A DNA stretch of 64,000 bases from Prunella strophiata (GCA_036583965.1 JAZBQD010000027.1:10207187-10271186), one strand, 5' to 3'; numbered from the stretch's first letter, positions 33,781 to 44,540 are shown. Notes: generated from the letters alone by a model not told the origin. Numbers and translations: made by a program.

Positions 33781-36149
33781 GGGGGTTGCAGGGAATCTCC
33801 CGAGACCAGAGCTGGCATTGGCTTAACCTGCACTGCAGAAGGCAGAGGAAAACAACTTCCCAGGACCTGGGGAAAGGGAGGATACATTTTTATTTTGGGG
33901 TGGCACCTTAGGCCCTGGGATCAGAGTAAAAATTAGATTGTGGGGATTTTTTCAAAGGAGAGAGAAGCAAAATGGAGTTGCATGGACTCATGGGCAAGCT
34001 ACAAACCAAAAAGGCTTCTGCAAGAAGAAGGAGGGGTGGCAGGGCCAGATTCTGACTTTCACCTTGCCAGCATAAATCCTCGTGTAATGCTGCTGGAACC
34101 AGGAGCTCCTGAACACTTAGAGGATGTAGCTGAGACCAGACATCAGTCCTCTATGAGGAGACATCCAGTCCCATCTTGCTTAAATTGAGAGGTAAATAGA
34201 TAAAAATAAAATATGGACATAAATATGGGTCATGACAGAATTTCCCACAGCTGTTAATGTACAAAGGGCATTTACCCTACTTGATCTCCACCTCTCACTG
34301 TGCATCCACACAACCCTACCAGGAAACAACATCTACCCTTCAAGCTCTGCTGACTAGTTTCAGAAACAAACAGTTCAACACCTCTGTTTTCAAGGTCTAG
34401 CTGCTTTCTTCCAAACCAATTTCTCTTTTGAACCTCTCCCTCTCTTGACAATCTCCCAGCTCTGAGCAGTGCTGGGTCACACTCTGGGTGCTGTGCCACC
34501 CTGATCAACCCCAGCAGCCTGGGCAGGTACAGGTACCTCCTTCACCCTAATGCCAGTCTTGTGTCAGCACACCAGGGTACTTGCTCTGAAGTGGTGCAGC
34601 AGCTCCTGCCCCCACTCCGTGGTCCTACAGGGGGTGACAGACACACAGATGGGAAGCAGGACACTGCATGCTATCTTCCACAGAACCTCGGGTCACTGCC
34701 AGAGCTCCTGATGATGAGGGATGTAAAGCACCTACAGCTGCTGGCAATGTCTGCCCAGTGTAGGAGTCAACAGCAGGAACACCTTTGGGTTCCTGAAAGG
34801 AATGGTCAGTCTTTATTGTCCACCAACACTTTCTTCTAACTGATTTCTAAAGCAGACCCTTACAGCTTGATGCAGAGATGGTGAACAGGGATACTGCCAT
34901 ACCAGCCACCCGCTGAAGTAGCTGGCCTTACATCAGAGATAGAAAGCAGGAATAATTCAGGAATGTCCTTCAATGCCAAGCATCACAGTGATTCTGTGAA
35001 GCTGTTTTACAACTCTCAAGGCAATCAATGTGAATTTTCATAGTGTTTTAAAGACAAAGGAAACTCCACACCAGGTAGAAAGGGCATACAACAAGACTGC
35101 ACTAAGAAACATGATTTTTATTTTGCATTTCTACTTAGTAAGTACTGTTCAGGGGTAAAGCTAATGTATTCTTGAAAATGCACAAACACAGTGTGGAGCA
35201 ATGGAGGACACCTGACCCTCACAGAGCCACTGCAATGCAGCTGGTGAGCTCTCCCAGGCACTACTCTTCTGGGGTTTCATTTGGCTGCCCATATTTGTTA
35301 ATAGACTAAACTTTAAAAGAAAGATTCAGGATTAAATGAGACTCATTCCAAATCATTCTTTGTATTGAGGAAATTCCTCCCAAATTATATTGAAATAAGG
35401 CTTGGGGAAAAGTGATGCCCCTGGGGCAGATGGAAGTTCTGGATCTTCTGACTCTTGGGGAACAGAAATGGGTTCTTTATATTTGTAGAATAGGAGACCT
35501 CCTTTTATAAGAGCTAAGACCTGCTCCTTGCTCTGCTGCTTCTGATGGATGAACAAGAGGAAGAAATTATTTCAGTGCCAAGGGCACACTGGTCTGGCAG
35601 CACACACACTTCTGGAACACAAAATGTTTCTGATCAAAATCCAAAGGTTGTTGAGTTTATTTTCTTTAAACCAGAAATGTCCCACTCTTTATATGACCTG
35701 AGAATTGGGATCTATGTCCCAGGATTAAGGATTTTCCTCAAAAATGGAAAATCATCATGTGAAACCATACTCCTCATTTCATGAGAGCTTCCATACTTTT
35801 CACTCCAAGTTTGTCCCACAAAGAACTGCAGCAACTAGAAGAAGAGGGCAGTGTTTGGTTTTTAATATCAGAGGTGTGTACCTGAATGGTCCCTTAGGAG
35901 AGCCAAGATCTGCTCTTGGAAGTGCAGGTTTGTGCTTTTCTTACATCTACCCAAAACAAAGGAAAACAAGCTCTTCTGCAGCTGAATGGGAGTCAAATGT
36001 GCCAGACACAAAAGAGGAAGGGCCATCTGCACTATCTGATTCAACCAGGGAAGCTGGTGCAGGTATCCCTCTACCACTGGGCATATGGGAGGCAAGAACA
36101 GCATCAGCACATGTGAGGAACACATCACTGGAGATGATGACAGTCTGGC
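33781..36149. other. Non-coding DNA, no gene recognised
   Basis: About 2.4 kb of plain sequence. Weak AT-rich spot at 34190-34240 (AAATAGATAAAAATAAAATATGG). No repeat or gene supported. Confidence 0.55.
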
Positions 36150-37078
36150 ATGAGTGACGTTGCTTTCCCCCAGGGCTGGCCATGCAGAGAGGGTAATCCC
36201 CTGCTGCCTGTGCACTGTGGAGGGGGTGAGCTGGGTGCAGAGGCAGATGAACCGGCTCACGGAGGCTGCAGCGTGCTGCTCTCACCCCATCACGGTGCTG
36301 CGAGATTGGAAATTGCACGGTGCCCAGCGGAGGGGTGCCCCAGCATCCAGCTGAGCAAGCCTTTCCAAAGCCTGTGCTGTGGTGACAGCTGTGGCACTGC
36401 ACAGGAAAGAGGACCCGAGCCATCGTGTCACCCCGTGCCCCTCTTTCACCCCAAGGTTGTAAAGCGGAGCACGGGGCAGGCAGGCACGGGGGCAGAGGCA
36501 GCTGCTCCCTGTAAGATCTGCTCCATTACACCTCACAGAAACGGGGAGAAGGAGTGGGAAGGGAAGGAGGGAGGAGGCGGATTTCTAGGCATCGGTGGGT
36601 CCATTCTTCACCAGCTTACGCAAGTCAAAGCTACCACCGATGTGGGGGGGACGAGCCGGGCGGGGGGTGGCCATCGCTCCGCGAGGACAGGCCATTCAGG
36701 AGGGCTTGTGTGTCACACCCAGCTCTTCGGGTGGACATGCCTGTCTCGGAGCTACTGAGAAAGCCACCACAGCAGTGTCTCACAGTCCCCGTGCGACACC
36801 CTCTCTCTGTGCCTGCCAAATCCGCAGGCTCTGGGATGACACTTTTTTTGGATGCCTAGCCCCAACATCCAAAGCCAAACTGATGTCATTTAACAGGCTG
36901 CCCCCCCTCTCCCCCCCTCCCCCTGGCCTCCCCAGCGCCCGGCCACCAGGCTCAGCTGAAATGTAAACCTCCCCTCCTCTCCCCGCAACAAAAGCGAAAG
37001 GCTTTCAAAGCCCAACCTGATTGAAATTCAAAAACTTTTTCAGCTCCTCTCCCTCCTCCCCACCTTGAAAAGAGAGTG
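36150..37078. other. Moderately CpG-enriched approach to CpG island
   Basis: CpGs become more frequent around 36240-36720 (for example ACCGGCTCACGG, GACGAGCCGGGCGGGG) than in the flanking DNA. The longest window ORF (202 codons, 36150-36758) lies here, but it has no recognisable domain and is probably a by-product of GC-rich sequence. A cytosine-rich run occupies 36901-36925, then TTTCAAAGCCC and CTGATTGAAATTC. Confidence 0.45.
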
Positions 37079-37085
37079 TATAAAA
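37079..37085 (+). promoter_or_regulatory. TATA-like box at CpG-island edge
   Basis: TATAAAA preceded by GAGAGTG and followed by CTGGGAGAC, immediately left of the CpG island. If used, transcription would start near 37110 and run into the island on the plus strand. No promoter element beyond this is certain. Confidence 0.35.
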
Positions 37086-37380
37086 CTGGGAGACAAAAGC
37101 CTCCCCCAGCCCACCCTCGGCATTGTCTGGCCGGGGCGGGTTCGGGCCAGCGACAAGGGGCACCCAGCCCGGCGGGGGCCCCGCTCCCGCTGCCCGCGCC
37201 CCGCTCCTCCTCGGCCGGGGGGGTCCCGAGCGTCACAACACACCCGCACGCACCCAAAATAACCCGCTCCCCGCCTTTGTGCGGCACACAAAGGATGGAC
37301 CGGCGCTGATGGAGCCGGGCGGGTGATTTACTCACCTGCCTCTCCGGCCCCCGGTGGGTTTCTATGGGGCGAGGGGGAGG
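37080..37380. promoter_or_regulatory. CpG island, best promoter candidate in the window
   Basis: By hand count there are about 28 CpGs in these 300 bp, far above the surrounding sequence, with runs such as GCCCGCGCCCCG and CCGGGGCGGG. A TATA-like box lies at the left edge on the plus strand, and a consensus minus-strand splice donor lies near the right edge. The island could be the 5' end of a minus-strand transcript, a plus-strand one, or both. No coding first exon is recognised, so a noncoding RNA or an upstream untranslated exon is possible. Intronic CpG islands that are enhancers of developmental genes also look like this. Confidence 0.55.
37330..37340 (-). other. Strong splice-donor match, minus strand
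   Basis: Read on the minus strand the sequence is GGCAG/GTGAGTAAATC, an essentially ideal vertebrate 5' splice site, with the exon ending at 37336 and the intron beginning at 37335. The putative exon would lie at 37336 and above, in GC-rich sequence after CCCCATAGAAACCCACCGG. No partner acceptor was identified, so this could be chance. Confidence 0.35.
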
Positions 37381-37399
37381 GGAGGGTTGGTCTTTGGTT

Positions 37400-37416
37400 T
37401 TACACACACACACACG
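37400..37416. repeat. Short (AC)n run
   Basis: About seven AC/CA units within TTTTACACACACACACACGG, inside the presumed exon side of the minus-strand donor. Confidence 0.7.
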
Positions 37417-38890
37417 GCTTTTGTTGCTGTCCTCCCCTTCTCTTGAGCCGGCATCTTCTGGGTGATCCTTAACCTCGCAGTTCGCTGGTGTCCCTCCCCT
37501 CCATACCAGAGCTGGGTGTCCCATTCAGTGCTCATGGTCTAGGCATCGAGTTCTGCAGCTCCCTTACCTTTGGGATGGACATTTCAGGGTTCTCTTTTTG
37601 AGGTGAGCTCCCCTCTGTGCATCTTCGGCTCTGTTTCCTTCTCAAACATCTTCCCTAGTTCCATATTCCCATTGCAGAGAAGACATGTCTTCTCTGTAAG
37701 CCCCACTCACACATGGTTATGCAGGAAGCCAACTCCACTAGCTCATCCATCCCTTGCAGCCAAGCCAACATCTCTGAAGGGCTTTAGAAAGGCACCAGTG
37801 CTCCTATGGCCTGTTGGGCTGACCCACCTGGGCAGTCTCCATCCATGGCAGTCCCCATGTTACCAGTGGGATAACAGAGATAGACAGGCTTTAGTGCTTC
37901 CCAGGGGTGCTCAGGTCTACCTGATGCAGTTTGGTACCTGCACACAGCAGAAGAGCCAAACTGCACTGACTCAGCCATGGGTTTCAGACATTACTCACCT
38001 CCCACAGTGCCATTTCACAGAATCAGAGAGTCTTGGCACTTCTATTCTCAAGACTCTCCAAAGTTCTCTCAGAGGCAGCAGATCCCAGTGATAAAAAATT
38101 GTCCCTTTCCATTAGGGAATGAAAAAAAGAAACCAGGTAACTGTGGGTACAAAGATTTCTTCCCTGTTCCACAGCAGGCTCTGACAGGGCTTCTCCTGGG
38201 GTGGGGAGACAGTACAGCCTAGCACACACTGATAGAAGCCCATTCGATTTGCTCTTTGCTCCTACATGCTCCTCAGCACTTCTGCTTCTGCTCCATTACG
38301 ACACCTGAAGCCTTTCCATTTTTCCTTCAATACAGCTCCTGTTGCTGGTCTTCCCTCCCTACACTGTAAGATCTTTGGAAGAAGCTCTCCTCCCTGCTCC
38401 ATGCTCTCCTGCACAGGAGCCATAATCCATAGCAGCAAGTTCCATGCATACCCTCATCACGACCTGGCTGCACAGTCCCAAGCTGTCATCCCTAAGTGAC
38501 ACTAAGTGGTCCTGTGCTCAAAGGTGGCATATTCCCTCACAATGTGACCTTAAAATGCAAGCTGCATCCCTCGGCAGACATATGCAGTTCAGATGCTGCT
38601 ACTGCGTGATAATCCATTTTAAAACATCTTGAGAATGGCTGATGGGATGCATGAACAGGGAAGAGGGAGTGCAGACATCAGGTTCTTTACTACTATTCAC
38701 AGCACCAGCCTGGCCAGTTGATGCTTTTCTCTGGATCTCATTTTCCCCCTCAGTAGAAGGGAGGCAGTGATTCCAGCTCACTCCTTTGAGCTGCTCGAAG
38801 ATCTTACAAGTGAGAAGAAATAGGTGTACAAAATGCCAAGTAATAGCTCTGACTCCAGAGCTGGATGACAGACCTGGCTCCTGACTCAGC
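37417..38890. other. Non-coding DNA, no gene recognised
   Basis: A 173-codon plus-strand ORF (37570-38091) starts just beyond the CpG island, but has no recognisable domain and no supporting context. No repeats. Confidence 0.5.
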
Positions 38891-39075
38891 TGCCTGCCTG
38901 CACAGCTCTGTGGCTATCCAAGACAGACTACTAAATTATGCAAAACCTTTGAGTGAGCCTGGCTTAATTAAGTTTTAATTTTAGTAAATTACCAGTGTGG
39001 GAGTGGTCGAATCTGTGAACCATTACTCCTGCTTGTTCGGGATTTTATTTGGAAATAAGACACTTCATTACATCT
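38891..39075. promoter_or_regulatory. Small homeodomain-site cluster
   Basis: Within about 40 bp occur TTAATTAA (38964-38971), TTTTAATTTTAG and AAATTACC, preceded by ACTAAATTATGCAAAACC. This is a tight group of TAAT cores; regulatory function is inferred from density alone. Confidence 0.35.
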
Positions 39076-39935
39076 CTGTAAACAAGATCTACTCAGAAAG
39101 GAGAACTGGTGCAGAGGATCAATAAAGAAGTGGGAAGAGGAGGTGAGGGGACAAGCAATCCAGTCTGGGAAAGTGTGGTTAACACAGGGATTTGGAAAGT
39201 GCTGTCTATGCTGCATTGGACTTCTCCCCAACACTCCAACATCAGCCTTCAGTCTCATCCTGAGACTTGCAGCACTACTGCCATCCGTGGCAATGCTCTA
39301 GGCTCTTGTACAGGGGCCTGGGATGTTTTGCCTTGAGAGGCCTTTTCATCATTGTACCCCCTGTCCTTGGATCAAGGAAATGTGAACAGACTCTTCATGA
39401 GTGCACAGCACTGATCTCCCTAAGCTATAAAGGGCTTGTAAGGTCCAGCAGGTGCACAGTACCAGTACTGCTGTGACTTCCATGAGTTGATATTGCCCCT
39501 AACCCAGAAATCAGTGTTTCCACCAGAGTACTATCACCAGACAGAGACAAGACTTGGAAGTACTTGTGCCTCCTTTGGCTGGCATGGGAGAAGCCATGAG
39601 CAGCAGTGAGACATCAACACAGATTACACCCTGGAATCTGCTCTTCTTTGCCAAGGACACCAGCTCTACCATCAGAAGTCCCTAACTGGTTTAACAGCAT
39701 GATGATCACCCATGGTACTGCAATGCCTTCTGCTATCACTGTCACTCCTGAGACCACTGCTAACAGCCACCACCTGCCACAAGGCAGCACAGGACTGGGG
39801 TACAGCACAGAGGCCAGTAACCCAGGCAAGTAATGACTTACCCTTCCAAAACCCTGGTGTTTTGAATGCAAACCAGATATGCATTTTTACAAATAGGACT
39901 CATTCCCAAGGGAACAAATCTAAAATGGGACTAAC
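39076..39935. other. Non-coding DNA, no gene recognised
   Basis: Short ORFs, no repeats, no motif clusters. Confidence 0.55.
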
Positions 39936-40250
39936 TTGCTGTGTCTGGGACTTTAATTAAGTTATTTCTAAGATATTGCATCTAATTTTTAAATCAAATG
40001 CAGTTCAGTATCTTGTTAGCCAAATGTTACGGTATTTATAACTTAAATATCCATCCAGAGAAATGATGATACTTTTACACATCTCCCTCAATAGCTTAAG
40101 TTAAAAATAAACCAGCCAATCTATCAATCAGCCTTATTCATTCATCTCAGCCATTGTGGGAAGAAAAGAACAACATACGCAAGAGAGAAGCAAATGGTCT
40201 GAGAAGAGGCAGCTGAACGTATTGATCAGAGTTTAAAAAAAAAAAAAAGT
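39936..40250. promoter_or_regulatory. Candidate conserved noncoding element
   Basis: AT-rich and repeat-free: GACTTTAATTAAG, ATTGCATCTAATTTTTAAATC, GTTACGGTATTTATAAC, AAATATCC, ATGATGATAC, CCAGCCAATCTATCAATCAG (about 40113-40132; tandem ATC cores of PBX/MEIS type) and CTTATTCATTCATC. Ends at an A14 tract (about 40234-40247). Confidence 0.4.
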
Positions 40251-40835
40251 TAGAAAAACCCAGACACACGTCATTTGGTTTAATGCAACCCATACAAACA
40301 GCTCCAAAAGGCCACAGCTGCCTGCCTTGAGCTCTGCTCGAGTTGGTGGGTGCCTCTCTCCCAACTGACAGCCCTCCAGAGCGGGCAAGACCTCTCACTA
40401 CTCCTACTACTTTAAAACTACTCCATCTTCCCCAGAATAATAATAAAAAAAATTTCAGACAAAAGTCAACATTGTATCCTTAGGACACCAAAATAATAAA
40501 TAAATAAGCAGGAATGCTTGCAACCCACCAAGTCTGACAGCTTAAAGTGTGCACAAAGAAAAAAGCACTGGTGAGAGAGTGAAAGCCATCCTTTGAACTC
40601 CCGCGCCCCAGTACTCTCAGAGGCGACGGATTTATGCTTCTGCTCCAGCATGCCAGTTCAGAGAGACCCTTTCTATCCCTCTCACCCTGATGGGCTCTCA
40701 GAGTCACTTGTGGCCTTCTCCCACACTTTTGGCTTCTATTGTTGAAACTCCCCCTGTTTTCCTGCAGAGGAAAAGGGAGAGAGAATCACCTTACATTCCT
40801 TGGGTTGTTTAAAAAGAAAGGGAAAGAAAAAGAAA
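40251..40835. other. Non-coding DNA, no gene recognised
   Basis: Contains an AT-rich spot at 40436-40505 (AATAATAATAAAAAAAAT and AATAATAAATAAATAAG) but no gene or transposon signal. Confidence 0.5.
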
Positions 40836-40839
40836 AAAA

Positions 40840-41110
40840 TCTTTCCTCTCCTGAAAGGAAAGTTTTAGTGTTATTTTGATTATTTATTTTATTTTAATAA
40901 CCTGCCTGGGAAGGCCCCGGCCCCTGGGCTGGAGAGGGAGCTCGCCATCCCTCTCAGCCTGTTGCATTCAGGCAAGGTGAAGAGGCACAAGTCGTGTTAG
41001 GCCGATGGGAACAAATCTCCCCTTTTGTTCCCTGCCAAAGGCTTCGCTAATTGCCGTTGGCCCGACCCTGCCTTATCGGCGATCGCTCCCAGAAGGGGAG
41101 GGCACAGGCA
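40840..41110. promoter_or_regulatory. Candidate conserved noncoding element, left core
   Basis: GTTATTTTGATTATTTATTTTATTTTAATAACC-type AT core at about 40870-40902, then GCTTCGCTAATTGCCG and CCTTATCGGCGATCGC near 41041-41086, which keeps several CpGs in a block with no repeats. The right part of this candidate is separated by a polypurine tract. Confidence 0.4.
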
Positions 41111-41115
41111 GGTTC

Positions 41116-41181
41116 AAAGAAAGGAAGAAAGAAGAAAAGAAAGAAGAGAAAGCAAGAGAAAACATTCCTTTTCTTTCCTCC
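41116..41181. repeat. Polypurine/polypyrimidine tract
   Basis: An uninterrupted 37-nt purine run (41116-41152) of GAAAG units is followed 12 nt later by a 17-nt pyrimidine run (41165-41181). The two are imperfectly complementary. The structure could form a triplex (H-DNA) or an imperfect hairpin. Confidence 0.7.
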
Positions 41182-41299
41182 AGTAGCCAGTGAGAGGCAG
41201 AAAACCAGAGGGAAAGAAAGAAGAGGGAGCATGAAAGAGAACAAAAAATAAATAAATGACCCAAGCCTGCTCGGAAGACCCTCTTTCTCTCCTATCAGC

Positions 41300-41765
41300 T
41301 TTTACAGGGGGCAATACATTTTATTCATTGCCAGGTCTGACTTATCGCAGCCTTGTTTTTAATGAGGTATAATAAGGGGAACATTTTGTAACAACACGGT
41401 TCCTCTATTTTATCCGACAAACAGCTGTGTCATGGCCGTCGCTGGGAGAATGAATCATATCTCCCTGCCTGCATATGCTAACTCCCATGTAATTACCCTC
41501 GCATCTTAAATAAAGCAGGCCCTAAACCTGTCGCTCAGATTACAAGCAAACGGTGCAGACCTCGTAACTGGGGCCTCTATCATTACAATTAATTTATCAC
41601 AGGAGCGGCTGAGATTAGAGACTAGAATTAAAACTCGAGCAAGGAGGGTGCCCAGGGCTGACAGGGAGAGGAGCTTTATTGCAAAAGCAAGGCAGGCTAA
41701 TTCCTTAACTGGAGCAATCCTGGTTATTTTTTTCTTCCTTTAAGTTATTCGCTCAGTTATTTTCC
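41300..41765. promoter_or_regulatory. Strong candidate conserved noncoding element
   Basis: Repeat-free and motif-dense: CATTTTATTCATTGCC, GTTTTTAATGAGGTATAATAAGG, GAATGAATCATATC, palindrome GCATATGC (41471-41478), palindrome GTAATTAC (41489-41496), CTTAAATAAAGC, ATCATTACAATTAATTTATCAC (about 41578-41600), ACTAGAATTAAAACTCGAGC, and GGTTATTTTTTTC. CpGs (CCGTCGC, CTCGC, GTCGC, CTCGTAAC) persist within. One of the best enhancer candidates in the window. Confidence 0.55.
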
Positions 41766-41880
41766 TGAGGCTACAACAGGACATTTTTCTCCCTGAAATG
41801 TCAGAAAGCAGAAAGCAAAGGGAACTTTGCCCTGTATAAAGCCCACTCGATAAACACAAATGTATAAAAGCTCTGTTCTG

Positions 41881-41920
41881 GATACAGAAAAAGCTCTGTA
41901 TCTGGATGTGTCCAGATACA
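41881..41920. repeat. Compound inverted repeat
   Basis: TGTATCTGGA (41897-41906) and TCCAGATACA (41911-41920) are exact reverse complements around the loop TGTG. A third arm, GATACAG (41881-41887), pairs with CTGTATC (41896-41902). The middle arm can therefore fold with either neighbour, giving two alternative hairpins. Confidence 0.8.
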
Positions 41921-42009
41921 TCCATGCCTGTGATTTTTTGGAAGACACATATGCTGTGTTTGTATGCAGATATATGTGCCAATGTATATATACATAACAT
42001 GCACAGAGA

Positions 42010-42690
42010 CCCGGCTGTGCAAGAGCATCTTTACAGAACTGTTTGAAACATAAAGTTTTGCCTTCTCAAGACTTCTCTGCTTTAAATACAACTTGTCCAG
42101 TAGAACAGCCCATTCCCCTCTGAAGCTGCCCCCAGCACCAACGCTGCACTGGTTTGCTATGGCATGAGCACATCTCCCACTGCTGGGCTACCCTTGCTTC
42201 CTACATCCACACTCATGTATGGGCTCACACCCCCATGCCAGGCTGCCAGCAATGCTCCTTCTGCTTCCTTAGAAGAAGGCCAGGGCAGCCAAAGATGCTG
42301 AAGAGAATTCAGATACAAACCTTGCCTATAGAGAGCAGCAATAAAATTGCTTTCATTAGAGGGCACATATTTGAGCAACACCATTACACAAGTACCCTTT
42401 AGGTACCACTGCTCTCCTGTGGACTCCCTACACTTGCACAGGTAGTTTTCCTTCTCCAGGATGCTCCTCTCAGTCACTTCCAATCACCTGGGGTGCTGTG
42501 GCACCCAGCACAGCTGCCCAAACAGATGATTTACAGAGCTGCAGGGTTCCTCCAGCCAAGAGCTTCCCATACCCACAGCCTTCCTTGCAGCCCATCAGCC
42601 CACACCATCCCTGCTCAGTGCCTCCCTTCCCAGCAGGACAGCCTGACCTGGGGCCAAAACCTGAGCATTTGGTCATATTTACTAATATAA
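42010..42690. other. Non-coding DNA, no gene recognised
   Basis: Plain sequence to the left of the pentanucleotide array; no feature supported. Confidence 0.55.
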
Positions 42691-42697
42691 AGGGGGC

Positions 42698-42872
42698 AGG
42701 GAAGGGAAGGGAAGGGAAGGGAAGGGAAGGGAAGGGAAGGGAAGGGAAGGGAAGGGAAGGGAAGGGAAGGGAAGGGAAGGGAAGGGAAGGGAAGGGAAGG
42801 GAAGGGAAGGGAAGGGAAGGGAAGGGAAGGGAAGGGAAGGGAAGGGAAGGGAAGGGAAGGGAAGGGAAGGGA
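42698..42872. repeat. Perfect (AAGGG)35 pentanucleotide array
   Basis: About 175 bp of uninterrupted AGGGA/AAGGG units, 35 copies with no visible substitution. Such perfection implies recent expansion or ongoing slippage. All purines lie on the plus strand, and the repeated GGG triplets could form G-quadruplexes or a triplex. All frames read open through it (Lys-Gly-Arg-Glu type on plus, Phe-Pro-Ser-Leu on minus), so the ORFs here are artefacts. An assembly may have collapsed or truncated the array. Confidence 0.97.
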
Positions 42873-43305
42873 GAAAAGCCTTTAAAATCAGTTCCTTTAA
42901 GGACTTTTTGCACTAGAACAGCAATTTTTGCATGGTGTGAAGACATCCTTGCTGCCCTCCTGACAGCATCTGACCTTTGGTATGAAAACCACTCCTCCTT
43001 AGCCATGGTCTACCTCTGGTTACTTACAATATTCAGCAAAATAAGAGAAAAAAGCTGATGAGCAATTTTACATCCACGTCAGCACCGTGCACTTCTACAC
43101 AAAGCAACTCTTAGTGTGCCTGCTTTTTTTCCAGCACTGGTCCTCTCAGAAGATCCTGGACTCTGGATCTGCAGATGGGCATTTGGAAGCAGAAGACCAT
43201 GTCATGGCAAGACATCAACTCTGCAGTGTATATACAGAGGAACTGACTCTACAGAGAGCAAAGGCCTCCTCATATCAGAGGGAGTAAGGTGATTTTCAAT
43301 CAGCT
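42873..43305. other. Non-coding DNA, no gene recognised
   Basis: Right flank of the array; begins AGAAAAGCCTTTAAAATC. No feature supported. Confidence 0.5.
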
Positions 43306-43800
43306 CCATCCAAAATGGATCTAACTGTAGGACTGGGTTCTAATTCAGAAAAATAATAAAGAAAGACACTTTGATTAAAATCATATGTATTTTTAAAAAA
43401 ATAATTTATTTTTTAGAAACTTCTGTGATTGTTGCACTGGGAAGAATCATGAAAATCTATTTTATTTTCTACTACCCAGAATTTGGGCTCTTTTATCAGT
43501 TTGCATATTGAAAACAGTTTTCCTGTCCTCACTTTTGCTTCCAGTTGCTCTGCAGTGCCTTATCTTTTTAGCATTTTGTGCATACTGCAAGGCCTGAGCT
43601 CCAAGATGAACAGATAAAAGGAAAGGAGGGAAGGTTGGCTTTTAAAGAATTTGTGTACATCTTTATTTCAAATAACTGTTTGTTTCGGGTTTTTATTTCC
43701 TTCACAGGTTTTGTAAACATTATTTCTTGCCAAAAACTGAACCTGAGACCAAATGACATAGACACATTACAGAAAAAGCGAAACCACTTAAATCAAAGAG
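43306..43800. promoter_or_regulatory. AT-rich block, possible noncoding element
   Basis: Includes GACACTTTGATTAAAATCATATG (about 43366-43388; TCF/LEF-like CTTTGAT plus TGATTTTAATCA-type core), ATAATTTATTTTTTAG, GATTGTTGCAC, GAAAATCTATTTTATTTTC and CAGTTTGCATATTG. No repeats. The right end has AATAACTGTTTG and ATTTCAAATAAC. Texture-based call. Confidence 0.3.
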
Positions 43801-44540
43801 TGCTGGTCTGTCAGCAGCTCACTCCAGCCAGCAGGAAGGTTATAGTTTTATGGGCACCAGAGATGTCATTTGTGGGTAGAAGAAGTGACCTGTGGTCCTT
43901 CCAGCCCAGTGTGGTGTCTTCAGCAAAGGCCAGACCAGATGCTTCTGTGAAAGATCAAACGAAGTACGACAAAAGGAAGACATCACTGTAAACAGTTACA
44001 GGGCAGCCTCAATTCAAGAGAAGTTTCCTCCCCAAAAGCTGGCCACTGGCATATGCTCTGTGGTGAATGGCAGAAGGCATTTAACAGCATCTTATAGGAT
44101 TAAGCCCTAAAACTCCACTCTCCAGTATCAATGGGACTGGAAAGCTGATATCTTTTCTGTTAATATTATTATTATTATTATTTAAAAGCAAAGCTTTTTA
44201 CCTCTCTTTTCTACCTACTGGTACTTGTTTTTATGATGTGTTTGCTACCGAGGTAGTGGAAATACAGAGCTTTGGGCTTGAAACTTTCTGCTTCTTACCA
44301 AGTGAGTCAGCACTGCCAATTTAACTCAGGTATCGAATCAAGTATCTAAATAATATCTCAAAACTCATCCTGCCCATCCTGGCAATATTTTCTTTCCTGG
44401 ACTTCCACCATGGGATGGAGCCTGATGGCATGGGCAGGACGGGTGCCTGGCACTGCATGCTTCCTTTCCCACAGTGCCAGCCTGGCTGCTCTGAGCAGGA
44501 CTGGGGGGATGCAGCCCGGGAGGCAGGAGTGGACACGCCG
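43801..44540. other. Non-coding DNA with short (ATT)n run
   Basis: An ATT trinucleotide run of about six units lies at 44164-44182. A 137-codon ORF (43578-43991) crosses the left boundary and is unrecognised. Confidence 0.5.
44164..44182. repeat. (ATT)n microsatellite, about 6 units
   Basis: Pure ATT run flanked by GTTAAT and TAAAAG. Confidence 0.85.

Noticed and set aside
36150..36758. Longest ORF in the window (202 codons, plus strand)
   Set aside because: GC-rich sequence lacks stop codons by chance, other frames are open too, and no domain is recognisable.
38018..38040. CACAGAATCAGAGAG as a minus-strand CR1 tail
   Set aside because: Only the CACAGAATCA phrase matches; the following CR1 body (GGTTGGAAAAGACC-type) is absent.
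42498..43058. Plus-strand ORF with Gly-Lys-Arg-Glu repeats and minus-strand ORF with Phe-Pro-Ser-Leu repeats
   Set aside because: The repeats are translations of the (AAGGG)n microsatellite. All frames stay open because the 5-bp unit contains no stop codon. The flanks have no domain.
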